NCBI GenBank assembly: GCA_902363665.1
Contig: CABJAW010000001.1
Coordinates: 285,459 to 349,458, forward strand
Length of the DNA: 64,000 bases
DNA from: Lachnospiraceae bacterium
GTDB lineage: Bacteria > Bacillota > Clostridia > Lachnospirales > Lachnospiraceae
Reading direction: 5' to 3'
In this document: positions 55,901 to 63,831 of the stretch, one piece after another
Position numbering within the stretch: position 1 is the stretch's first letter
Layout: each line of letters starts with the position of its first letter
Notes under the pieces: generated by a model
The model's input: the letters and a program-made list of their open reading frames with translations, nothing else
The model's database searches: none
Told to the model about the DNA's origin: nothing
Position numbers and translations under genes: made by a program

Positions 55901-57007
55901 TTACTCCTGTTTCTGCTTTGCAAGTGCCATACGAATTGCATAATCCATTGCATTCATTAAACTCAGTTCATTTGCGCTTCCATCACCGGCATGGCCTTCG
56001 CCCGTACCATGGTCTACCGATGCGCGGATGATCGGAAGCCCCAGTGTCACATTGATCCCTGCCACTGCATCCCATTTCTGCAGTTCCTTATTATAAACAA
56101 AACCAAGTACCTTAAGCGGGATATGTCCCTGATCGTGATAATGAACTACTACAATATCATACCAGCCACCAAGTGCCTTACTGAATACGGTATCTGCCGG
56201 TGTCGGTGCTTTGTCCGGTATATTGATTCCTTCTGCAAGTGCCTGATCAATCGCCGGCTGGATCTGCTCGATCTCTTCTCTTCCGAACATTCCATTTTCG
56301 CCGCAGTGTGGATTCAGACCCGCCACTGCAATTCTCGGATTTTCAATTCCAAGTGCCCGGCATCCCATGTCCGCCATGTGGATCACATCCAGTACCCGCT
56401 CTTTTTTGCAAAGTTCAATCGCCTGTTTTAAGGAAACATGTGTGCTGGTGTGAACAACCCGAAGTTCTCCGTGTGCCAGCATCATGGAATATTTTGGTGT
56501 ATGCGTATACTCTGCGTAGATTTCTGTATGTCCTGAATAATGATGTCCCGCCATATTGATATGATCTTTGTTCAGAGCATTCGTAACCGTCGCGTCCACT
56601 TCCCCGTTCATCGCCAGTTCGATCACCTTTACCACATACTGGAACGCTGCATCGCCGCACATAATCTGGCTCTCTTTATACGCAGCCTCAAGTTCTTCTG
56701 CAGTCATGGTCTGTGCAAGCTTTTTCCGGTCTTTCTTATAAAGCCTCTTCGAAAGATCCACAACATCCAGATCATAGATATCCATTGTGCCATATTCAAA
56801 TTTTGCATCCTGCACATCATGAATCACATGAAGTTTCATGTTCTGTGCACCTTCTACTGTCGGAAGTGCTGCCTCAATACATTTTGCATCACCGATCACG
56901 ACCGGTCTGCATCTTTCGTAGGTCTCCGGCTTCATCAGACACTTAATTGAAATTTCCGGTCCATTTCCAGACGGATCTCCCATTGTAATTCCAAGAACTG
57001 GTTTCAT
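55901..57007 (-). CDS. PdxA-family dehydrogenase (PdxA2-like, 4-phospho-acid dehydrogenase)
   Basis: 368 aa. GITMGDPSGNGPEISIK starts the protein. Metal and substrate sites are in GHTEIYAEYT, GLNPHCGENGMFG, VHYHDQGHIPLK and DHGTGEGHAGDG. PdxA acts on 4-phosphohydroxy-threonine in vitamin B6 synthesis; the paralogue PdxA2 oxidatively decarboxylates 4-phospho-D-threonate or -erythronate. Pairing with a DUF1537 kinase in the same operon strongly favours the catabolic PdxA2 role. AAGGAGG lies 6 nt before the ATG. First gene of the operon. Confidence 0.88.
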   Translation of the reverse strand: MKPVLGITMGDPSGNGPEISIKCLMKPETYERCRPVVIGDAKCIEAALPTVEGAQNMKLHVIHDVQDAKFEYGTMDIYDLDVVDLSKRLYKKDRKKLAQTMTAEELEAAYKESQIMCGDAAFQYVVKVIELAMNGEVDATVTNALNKDHINMAGHHYSGHTEIYAEYTHTPKYSMMLAHGELRVVHTSTHVSLKQAIELCKKERVLDVIHMADMGCRALGIENPRIAVAGLNPHCGENGMFGREEIEQIQPAIDQALAEGINIPDKAPTPADTVFSKALGGWYDIVVVHYHDQGHIPLKVLGFVYNKELQKWDAVAGINVTLGLPIIRASVDHGTGEGHAGDGSANELSLMNAMDYAIRMALAKQKQE

Positions 57008-57076
57008 TTTTATCCTCCTTCTCTTTTAACTGTTTTATTATCGATCGCTTTCTGTTTTTATTTTCTGTATGCTCAT

Positions 57077-57104
57077 ATTATCACACCTGTATTCTTAATT
57101 TCAA
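57077..57104 (-). promoter_or_regulatory. Candidate promoter of the acid-catabolism operon
   Basis: -35 TTGAAA (57099-57104), 16-bp spacer, -10 GATAAT (57077-57082) with an upstream TGT giving an extended -10. It is about 70 bp before the pdxA2-like ATG. A -24/-12-like alternative lies at 57143-57158. Confidence 0.5.
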
Positions 57105-57122
57105 TCCGTTCAAATCTTTATA

Positions 57123-57151
57123 TTGTTTTATTTTGAAACATATGCTATAAT
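57123..57151 (+). promoter_or_regulatory. Promoter of the PrpR-like regulator gene
   Basis: -35 TTGTTT (57123-57128), 17-bp spacer, consensus -10 TATAAT (57146-57151) preceded by TGC (extended -10). Predicted start near 57158, leader about 70 nt. Confidence 0.6.
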
Positions 57152-57228
57152 ATTGCCATCAGCTAAGGTTTCGTTTCGATACATTTTGTTACTTTGTACA
57201 CGTTGACCTAATACAAGGAGAAAACACT

Positions 57229-59007
57229 ATGAAAACACGAATACTGGCGATCGCGCCCTACCAGGGGATGAAAGAAGTACTGGTCAGCCTGCAGGAATCC
57301 TGGCCGGATGTTGAGCTGACCGTTCAAATTGGAAACCTGCAAAACGGACTCCAGATCCTGCAAAACTGTGATCTTGACGACTATGATATTGTCCTTTCCA
57401 GAGGTGGTACCGCGCGTCTGATTGCCTCCCATATCCAGATCCCGGTTGTTGCTGTCGAGATATCCGTATACGATGTTCTCCATGCAATCAAGCTGGCAGA
57501 AAATTATACTTCCAGTTTTGCCATTGTCGGCTATCCTGCAATCACGGACTGTGCCCGGATTCTCTGCAATCTGCTTCAATATAATATAAAGATCATCACA
57601 CTCGGAGAAGGAATCGATCCATACGAAGTTGTAAAATCACTGAAAAAAGACGGATGTGAAATGATCCTCTGTGATATGATAGGCACTTCTGTCGCAAATG
57701 ACCTTGGCATGAACTTTATCCTGATCACTTCCGGGCGTGAAAGCATTGAAACGGCGCTGGAGCAGTGCGTCAGTATCGCCAGGCTTTTTTCTCTCCAGCG
57801 TCAGCAGGCTCTTGTCCTGAAAACTGCCGTCGTACAGAGCCGTGAATCTCTGTTTGTTTACACAAAGGACGGTTCGCTCTTTTTTTCCAGTCTGGAACGC
57901 AGTCAGGCAACAGAACCTTTCTTTACTTATGTAGAAACTCATCTTAATGAATTTTTAAATGATCCACGCCTTCGTCTGGAAGATCGTGTCGGAAGTTTGC
58001 TCTTCTCTCTTTATTCCAGACACATCAATATTAACGGTACGCCATATGTCTACATTTATCTGCTTCTGCAGGATGCTCCAGTTTCGATCGATGAACTCGG
58101 CATCTCACTCTATGACAGCCGTGAACAGAAAAAGAATTCTTCATTCTATTACGGAAGCGCCAATCTGGTCGGAAATAATGCCCGTCTTATGGAGCAGTAT
58201 GCGAAAACACTGTATCCGGTCCTTATCACCGGAGAAACCGGTACCGGAAAAGATAAAGCTGCACAGTTTATTTATGAACACAGTGAATACCGGAAAAGTC
58301 CGTTCGTTACGATCGACTGTACGCAGGCCAATCCGAAAAAATGGACCTATCTTATGGAAAGCGTAAACTCTCCGCTGAATGATCTGCATACCACTATTTA
58401 TATCAAAAACATCCAGCAGCTCGATGAAGCACTGGCCAACAGCTTTATTTCCTATCTGATCCAGGGCGATATTCATCGCAGAAACCGCCTTATTTTTTCC
58501 TGTACCATCGGTGAATCTGTCACGGAAGAAAGTGTCTGCTGCCGGACGCTCATGAACGCACTTTCCTGTCTTGTCCTGCGCCTGAAGCCGCTCCGCGAAC
58601 GCACCGAAGATATTCCAGGCATCGCAACCCTGTATATCAGCCAGATCAATAATGAACTCGGAAAACAGATTGTTGGCTTTGAGCCGGAAGCCATGGCACT
58701 TATGAAACAGTACAGCTGGAGAGAAAATCTGTCGCAGTTTAAACGAATCATCCGTGAACTTGTTCTGCAGACGGAAAGCTATTATATTCCGACCCACCTT
58801 GTCCAGCATCTTCTTAATCAGGAACAGCCTGCTCATCCCCACTCAGGCAGCGGCGGCCTGGAGACTCTGAATCTCAATCAGACACTCGATCTTATTAATT
58901 ATGATATTGTCCGGATCGTACTGGAGCAGGAAAATGGAAACCGCTCACGGGCTGCAAGCCGACTTGGCATCAGCCGCTCTACGCTGTGGCGTCTGCTGCG
59001 CCAGTAA
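57229..59007 (+). CDS. PrpR-N/AAA+/Fis-HTH transcriptional regulator, degenerate sigma-54 activator type
   Basis: 592 aa. Residues 1-180 resemble the PrpR N-terminal sensor (VLSRGGTARLIASHIQIPVV; VGYPAITDCA). The AAA+ domain keeps Walker A GETGTGKD (about 335-342) and PLRERTEDIP, but GAFTGA is absent and the Walker B position reads TTIYIKNIQQL (about 387-397) with no DE pair. The last 25 residues are a Fis-type HTH (NRSRAASRLGISRSTLWRLL). It is divergent from the acid operon, so it most likely controls it. Without GAFTGA it should not open sigma-54 complexes; a TyrR-like or repressor mode is inferred. Confidence 0.88.
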   Translation: MKTRILAIAPYQGMKEVLVSLQESWPDVELTVQIGNLQNGLQILQNCDLDDYDIVLSRGGTARLIASHIQIPVVAVEISVYDVLHAIKLAENYTSSFAIVGYPAITDCARILCNLLQYNIKIITLGEGIDPYEVVKSLKKDGCEMILCDMIGTSVANDLGMNFILITSGRESIETALEQCVSIARLFSLQRQQALVLKTAVVQSRESLFVYTKDGSLFFSSLERSQATEPFFTYVETHLNEFLNDPRLRLEDRVGSLLFSLYSRHININGTPYVYIYLLLQDAPVSIDELGISLYDSREQKKNSSFYYGSANLVGNNARLMEQYAKTLYPVLITGETGTGKDKAAQFIYEHSEYRKSPFVTIDCTQANPKKWTYLMESVNSPLNDLHTTIYIKNIQQLDEALANSFISYLIQGDIHRRNRLIFSCTIGESVTEESVCCRTLMNALSCLVLRLKPLRERTEDIPGIATLYISQINNELGKQIVGFEPEAMALMKQYSWRENLSQFKRIIRELVLQTESYYIPTHLVQHLLNQEQPAHPHSGSGGLETLNLNQTLDLINYDIVRIVLEQENGNRSRAASRLGISRSTLWRLLRQ

Positions 59008-59107
59008 ACAAAGCCTTGCTTTTCTATTCTAAAACTCCTATAATATGTTGTTGGATATCACACCGCAGCTGTCATCTTTTTTCCTGCGGTCTTGTTATGG
59101 GGGCATT

Positions 59108-59830
59108 ATGAAAAGTATAAATGTGAAAAATTATAAAGAAGGACTCCGTGACGGCGTTCCGATCGCACTCGGCTACCTCGCCGTTGCCTTCACCCTTGGC
59201 ATTGCTGCCCGGAATTTTGGCATCCATGCGTTTCCGGCTACGATCATGAGTCTCACAAACTTCACTTCTGCCGGAGAATTTGCCGCACTCGGCATCATCA
59301 GTGCCGGCGCACCTTATCTCGAAATGGTATTTTCCCAGGCCATCATCAACCTGCGCTATCTGCTGATGTCCTGTGCGCTTTCCCAGAAATTGCCAACTGA
59401 TACTCCAATGTTTCACCGTTTCTGGACCGGTTTTTTTATCACTGATGAAATTTTCGGAGTTTCGTCTTCCCGTGAAGGAAAACTGAATCCGTTCTATACG
59501 TATGGCACCGCAAGCATCGCCGTTCCCGGCTGGGCGCTCGGTACCTGTCTCGGTGTCATTCTCGGGACCGCGCTGCCGCCGCGGATCACGCGCGCACTCA
59601 GCGTCGCCCTGTATGGAATGTTCCTTGCCGTGATCATTCCACCCGCCCGGAAAAACCGCGTGATTGCAGTTCTTGTAATCATCTCGATGCTGGCCAGCAG
59701 CCTGTTTTCTTATCTGCCGCTGCTCTCCGGCATCTCGTCCGGTATGCGTGTCATCATCCTGACCGTGATCCTTTCCGGCCTTGCCGCTGTATTATTCCCG
59801 ATCAAGGAGGATTCTGAAAATGCAGAATAA
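59108..59830 (+). CDS. azlC: AzlC-family branched-chain amino acid exporter subunit
   Basis: 240-aa membrane protein. GLRDGVPIALGYLAVAFTLG and NLRYLLMSCALSQKL are AzlC hallmarks. With AzlD it exports branched-chain amino acids or analogues. ATG 59108 is chosen (GGGGG just upstream; the longer frame has a non-conserved 21-residue extension). Not obviously linked to the upstream regulator, from which it is 100 bp away. Confidence 0.9.
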   Translation: MKSINVKNYKEGLRDGVPIALGYLAVAFTLGIAARNFGIHAFPATIMSLTNFTSAGEFAALGIISAGAPYLEMVFSQAIINLRYLLMSCALSQKLPTDTPMFHRFWTGFFITDEIFGVSSSREGKLNPFYTYGTASIAVPGWALGTCLGVILGTALPPRITRALSVALYGMFLAVIIPPARKNRVIAVLVIISMLASSLFSYLPLLSGISSGMRVIILTVILSGLAAVLFPIKEDSENAE

Positions 59831-60128
59831 TATCTTTCTTTATATTGCAATCATGGTAGGCGTTACCACGCTGATCCGTGTCCTCCCACTCACATTGATC
59901 CGGAAGGAAATCAAAAACGTAACGCTCCGTTCGTTCCTCTATTATATTCCTTACGTAACACTGGCGGTCATGACCTTCCCGGCCATCCTCGATGCGACCG
60001 GAAGCCCGTTCTCCGCCTGGGCAGCGCTTGTCGTAGCCATCGCCGCGGCCTGGATGGGAAAAAGCCTGTTTTTTGTGTCGTCGGCAGCGTGTATTGTGGT
60101 GTTTGCGCTGGAACTGTTTTTATGCTGA
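59820..60128 (+). CDS. azlD: AzlD-family branched-chain amino acid exporter subunit
   Basis: 102-aa, four-helix membrane protein (GVTTLIRVLPLTLIRKEIKN; SFLYYIPYVTLAVMTFPAIL). The ATG at 59820 overlaps the azlC end by 11 bp and has AAGGAGG 9 nt upstream, so the pair is translationally coupled. Confidence 0.9.
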   Translation: MQNNIFLYIAIMVGVTTLIRVLPLTLIRKEIKNVTLRSFLYYIPYVTLAVMTFPAILDATGSPFSAWAALVVAIAAAWMGKSLFFVSSAACIVVFALELFLC

Positions 60129-60152
60129 AGGTCAAAAAACTTTTATTTCATG

Positions 60153-60188
60153 AAAAAAGCGAGCCGGATTTCTTTCCGACTCGCTTTT
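60153..60188. terminator. Bidirectional terminator after azlD
   Basis: AAAAGCGAGCCGG (60155-60167) pairs with CCGACTCGCTTTT (60176-60188), one mismatch. TTTTCTGTTATTTT follows on the plus strand and TTTTTTC on the minus strand, so it also serves the convergent lipoprotein gene. Confidence 0.88.
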
Positions 60189-60336
60189 CTGTTATTTTAT
60201 CTAATATTTCGTCTTTTGTTTCAATTCACAGTCGATATATTCGCGAAATCCGTCATCGCCGTTATGTTTCTTTTAGCAATTCATCCTTCTATCCATGAAT
60301 TTTTTGAAAAACTATATTACCTGATTCTTCCCAACT

Positions 60337-60951
60337 TCACTCCGCCGCTTTTCCCAGATACCGCTCCAGTCCTTCCGGCTCGTCCACATAAATCCGTTTC
60401 ACGAATCCCTCCGCATCGACCGTAATCTGCCCGTCAATGTCAAACAATTCAATCGTATCCGTGTTGTACTCTTCTTTTTCCAGCAGTACCGTGTAATCAT
60501 ACACCGTCCCGTCACCAAAGGCTTCCGATCCGTCCTCTTCCAGTGAGACCTCTTTCGCTTTTACCGAAACGATCCAGTCACCGCACATCCGGTCATATTT
60601 GAGCGGAAGCCGCGCGGACGCCATCTCTTCGATGCAGGCCTGCTCTGTATATGGAAGAAACCCTTCATAATACGCCGCCACCGCATCCACCATCTGCTCA
60701 TCCGTACTCTCCGTATCCGCAAAAAGTGCACGGCGGTCATCCTTGTTAAAGGAAAAGAATTCTTTCAGAAACGATTCTGCATTCTGCTCCGCGATGCTTC
60801 GCATCTGTTCTGTCTCCACCCCGCCAGACCTTTCCGCCGGATTCTCCACTGCCTGCTCTGCGCCTGACATTTCCATGGTTTCCACTCCGGTCAGACAGGC
60901 TGCCAGTATCAAAACTACTGTCATTCCATGCATCAAAATCATACTGCGCAC
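60337..60951 (-). CDS. Putative lipoprotein of unknown function (GTG start)
   Basis: 204 aa, family not recognised. A short signal (SMILMHGMTVVLILAAC) ends in a lipobox-like LAAC, so residue about 19 could be lipidated. The mature part is acidic with a likely alpha+beta fold (QNAESFLKEFFSFNKDDRRA; ITVDAEGFVKRIYVDEPEGL). The GTG at 60951 follows AAAGGA by 5 nt; an ATG at 60942 is possible. Directly downstream of a secreted Ig-like protein gene. Confidence 0.7.
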   Translation of the reverse strand: MRSMILMHGMTVVLILAACLTGVETMEMSGAEQAVENPAERSGGVETEQMRSIAEQNAESFLKEFFSFNKDDRRALFADTESTDEQMVDAVAAYYEGFLPYTEQACIEEMASARLPLKYDRMCGDWIVSVKAKEVSLEEDGSEAFGDGTVYDYTVLLEKEEYNTDTIELFDIDGQITVDAEGFVKRIYVDEPEGLERYLGKAAE

Positions 60952-60967
60952 ACCTGTCCTTTCCTTT

Positions 60968-61822
60968 TTACCGGAATGTCTTATCCCGGTTATATTTCGT
61001 ATTTTTTACCAGCGAATATGTCTTATGATTTTTAAAATAGCGGTTACAAAAACTTATAAATGCAGATTTACTTACTTTTTTATAGTTTTTGTAGCTCGTA
61101 CCGGTATAGTACTCATCTTTCCAGCTGTGTGCTTCATAAGCGTAACGTGTCTCTTTCAGCTTTCCTCTTGAGATCGTAAAAAGTTTTCCCCAGGCTCCGC
61201 CAACACGATTCACCCAGCCTGATGCATACAGACTTTTCTGTCCCGCAACATACATGAAACTCGGATTTGCGGTCGAAACGCCCATCGACTGATAGCTTCC
61301 AAGAAGTTTTATCTTGTTGTTTGCCACCGTATAAACATTATAATTTCCTATCACTCCGCCTACTCCCGTCAACACAACCAGCTCCGGCACTCCGCTTTTA
61401 TCCACATTCAGGACATAGTAACTGTCATACTCCGGATGTCTGCCAAGGAAGCTCTTGTAAAGGATTTTATAGCGGGCACGAACGGTAACTTTGCAGCGAT
61501 ACGTCTTTGCCCCGAGCTTCGCTGTAATGACTGTCGTTCCGGCTTTTTTTGCTGTAACCTTTCCCGTCGTACGGCCAACCGTCGCCACCTTTGTATTGCT
61601 GCTGGTCCAGACCGGCTTTCTTGTCGTACCGTTTAATCGCAACGTCACGGTCTGCTTCGGTGACAGTGTCGCAGCGGTCTTACTGATTCTGATTGCTGCT
61701 GCCAGCGTATCATTCCCGGAATCTCCGGCCGCCTGTGCATCAATCCGCCTTCCTATGATTCCCGGAATGAAAAATGCCAAAAGTAACAGGTAAATTGCCA
61801 TTTTCTTTAATTTTTCTCTCAT
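60968..61822 (-). CDS. Secreted protein with a bacterial Ig-like (BIG_2) domain
   Basis: 284 aa. Signal peptide (KLKKMAIYLLLLAFFIPGII, cleavage near AQA-AG). A BIG_2-like domain follows (ISKTAATLSPKQTVTLRLNG; VWTSSNTKVATVGRTTGKVT). The C-terminal 160 residues (YKSFLGRHPEYDSYYVLNVD onwards) resemble uncharacterised clostridial extracellular modules. ATG 61822 is preferred but has only a weak GAAGAG site; an ATG at 61846 lacks any. Confidence 0.78.
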   Translation of the reverse strand: MREKLKKMAIYLLLLAFFIPGIIGRRIDAQAAGDSGNDTLAAAIRISKTAATLSPKQTVTLRLNGTTRKPVWTSSNTKVATVGRTTGKVTAKKAGTTVITAKLGAKTYRCKVTVRARYKILYKSFLGRHPEYDSYYVLNVDKSGVPELVVLTGVGGVIGNYNVYTVANNKIKLLGSYQSMGVSTANPSFMYVAGQKSLYASGWVNRVGGAWGKLFTISRGKLKETRYAYEAHSWKDEYYTGTSYKNYKKVSKSAFISFCNRYFKNHKTYSLVKNTKYNRDKTFR

Positions 61823-61852
61823 TTTCTCTTCTCTAACTGCCTCCATTTTTTA

Positions 61853-61962
61853 ACCGAGTAGCGAAGCGGATTGCGAATATCCGCTTTGACTTTACAAGAA
61901 CAGGAGCGAAGCAACTATTCTCTTATAAGCAAGTAACAAAGCAGATCTCGCATATCCGCTTA
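61853..61962 (-). repeat. Two family A hairpin repeats in tandem
   Basis: GTAGCGAAGCGGATTGCGAA (61858 region) and GTAACAAAGCAGATCTCGCA (61933 region), each followed by TATCCGCTT. On the minus strand they match the copy at 29838-29884. The second abuts the ancestral stop of the interrupted gene. Confidence 0.7.
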
Positions 61963-62712
61963 GTCAATCTGACAGATACACTCGATCACCGCTCCATTCT
62001 TACTGTTACGAAACTTCATCGTAAGGCTTCGGAAAGACTCACCAGCCGGCATTCGGCCTGCAAATAATGTGACGGAATTTAAGCCTCTCTCACTTGTGAG
62101 CATACGGTTTCTTCACTCTGCCATATAGTAGGCGGATATGATTTTCCAACCGGATGCTGCTTTTATGGAAATCTGTCCGTTGTTCTGCGTCTTTGGCTGC
62201 TTTACAGATACCCAATGTCCTTTTGCAAATTTTCCCGCAAGGTTCGTGGTAGTACCGTTTTTGATTCCGCTGATGGTCAGGCTGGAAAGTGGCTTTGTGT
62301 ACGGCAGCACTCTTACGGTTGACGTGTATGTTTTATTTCCTGATTTGAACGAAATCTTTGACGTTCCTGACCTGGTAAAACTCAGTTCAACCGTATAACC
62401 ATTCTTATACTGTATTCCCGAAGTCGGCAGTTTTCCAAACTGATCTTCCTCTGTGGTCACCTGCGACTGACTCAGCCCGCTGACTTTAGCCACAGCCGGA
62501 TTGCTGCTTTTTATAGATGATTTCGACAGTTTCTGTTTAAACGGCAGACCGCTGATGGTCAGTTGTCCCTGTCCTTCGCCGCCCTTTTCATTTAAGTAAT
62601 AATACTGTGTTTTAGGATACAGCGGCTCAGCTCCCGCAGTGACAGAAAGTATCAGTGCAAAGAGGCATCCAATAAAAAGCAGACCTGTCATTCGTTTCCA
62701 CAGCTTCTTCAT
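61960..62712 (-). pseudogene. Secreted protein gene interrupted by an in-frame TGA (paralogue of 62736-63452)
   Basis: The open part (62113-62712, 199 codons) has a signal peptide (LWKRMTGLLFIGCLFALILS; cleavage near TAGA) and ends ISAYYMAE then TGA (62113-62115). Reading on in the same frame gives 50 more codons to TAA at 61960-61962. Those codons align with the paralogue's C-terminus: SVTLFAGRMPAGESFRSLTM against TFTLGYFPTGSNAKLRIVM, then CICQID against CLYTIK. A single nonsense mutation is the simplest cause; a truncated 199-aa product may still be made. Confidence 0.8.
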
Positions 62713-62735
62713 TTTGCTTTCCTCCTTCTTCTGTT

Positions 62736-63452
62736 TTATTTAATTGTATACAGACAGTCAATAGTTCCAAAATTCGCATTATTTCTCATCACGATGCGAA
62801 GTTTTGCATTTGATCCGGTCGGAAAATATCCAAGTGTAAAGGTATCCGAAGTTGTCTCTTCCGCAATGAAATAATGCAGTCCTCGCTTCGGATTCTCATA
62901 CGATACGTATGTAATCGTCCAGCCCGGCGCTGCTTTCAGTGTCAGAACCGCTTTTTTCTGTGTGCTGCTCATCTTTACCGTCGCATAATTTTTGTTCTTT
63001 AAAAGCCCGGTCAGATTTGGATTTGTTCCGCTCTTTACGCCCGAGAGCTTTACCACCGACAGCGGATTCTTATAGGACAGCACTTTTACTGTTGAGGTAC
63101 ACGTTTTCTTTCCTGACTGAAATGTCACTTTTGTCGTGCCAGGCTTTTTCAGTGTCAGACCGATCCGATATTCACGGCTTTCGCCTCCGAACGTCTCTGA
63201 TCGCAGGTATTTCAGGGCTGCAACAGAAGGCGCACTGCTTTTTAAAGATGTGCGGACGATCGATGGTGTGCCGCTTCCATCCTCAAAAGCACCAATTATT
63301 CCGGTTCCCTTCGCATACTTTCCTGTGCCTTCCAGATAAAAAGTGCAGGTGCGGTCGTAATTAAGGCTTGCCGCCGCAGAAGTACCGACCATCAGGCAGA
63401 GCAGCAGGGCTGTCAATAGCAGGTAACTCAGTTTTTTGTGGATTTTTCTCAT
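62736..63452 (-). CDS. Secreted Ig-like-fold protein, intact paralogue of the interrupted gene
   Basis: 238 aa. Signal peptide (IHKKLSYLLLTALLLCLMVG, cleavage near SAAA). The body shares with the downstream copy GKKTCTSTVKVLSYKNPLS against GNKTYTSTVRVLPYTKPLS and LTLKAAPGWTITYVSYE against ISIKAASGWKIISAYY. The beta-rich, Ser/Thr/Lys-rich pattern and KPGTTKVTFQSG suggest a BIG-like fold. Function unknown; likely cell-surface or extracellular. Confidence 0.78.
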   Translation of the reverse strand: MRKIHKKLSYLLLTALLLCLMVGTSAAASLNYDRTCTFYLEGTGKYAKGTGIIGAFEDGSGTPSIVRTSLKSSAPSVAALKYLRSETFGGESREYRIGLTLKKPGTTKVTFQSGKKTCTSTVKVLSYKNPLSVVKLSGVKSGTNPNLTGLLKNKNYATVKMSSTQKKAVLTLKAAPGWTITYVSYENPKRGLHYFIAEETTSDTFTLGYFPTGSNAKLRIVMRNNANFGTIDCLYTIK

Positions 63453-63520
63453 TCTCTTCTCCTTTCCTTTCCTGTTCCAAATTTCAGTTTGAAAAAACTC
63501 TGTTGTTTTTTATACTTTTG

Positions 63521-63549
63521 AGTATACACGAAAGTTATCGAAATAGCAA
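63521..63549 (-). promoter_or_regulatory. Promoter of the secreted-protein gene cluster
   Basis: -35 TTGCTA (63544-63549), 17-bp spacer, -10 TATACT (63521-63526), about 70 bp before the ATG at 63452. Confidence 0.65.
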
Positions 63550-63580
63550 CCTCATATTTGCCGCAGCGTAGATTTTGAAC

Positions 63581-63612
63581 AAAAAAAAGACACCGAATCA
63601 CTTCGATGTCTT
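63581..63612 (-). terminator. Terminator of the rRNA transcript
   Basis: AAGACA and CGAA arms (63612-63602) pair with TTCG and TGTCTT (63597-63587), followed by eight T residues on the minus strand. It lies 220 bp past the 23S 3' end. Confidence 0.85.
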
Positions 63613-63831
63613 ACTTATGTACCTTCAAAACCACATACAGTCTATTTCAAATATCATATTCCGATTTATTTAACCCTAACCTTGCTTCGAATTTACGAAA
63701 GCCGGATATCTCGAAAACTCCGTTTTCTCGATACCTTTGCTCCGCAAAGCTATGCATCCAGTCATCCGTGTCCCGGACCACTTTGTGCTCCGTTCCACTC
63801 CTTCCTGTCTGCATCCGCCTTTCTCCGCGTT
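63613..63831 (-). other. Spacer between the 23S end and the terminator, without 5S
   Basis: 219 bp. No 5S rRNA signature or tRNA fold was found. A piece reading ATGTGGTTTTGAAGGTAC (minus) resembles 23S flanking sequence used for the processing stem. A GCATAGCTTTGCGGAGCAAA hairpin-like stretch lies near 63740-63760. Confidence 0.55.

Noticed and set aside
62113..62115. Selenocysteine codon in the interrupted secreted protein
   Set aside because: No SECIS-like hairpin was apparent immediately after the TGA and the intact paralogue has no Cys at the aligned position; a nonsense mutation is simpler.
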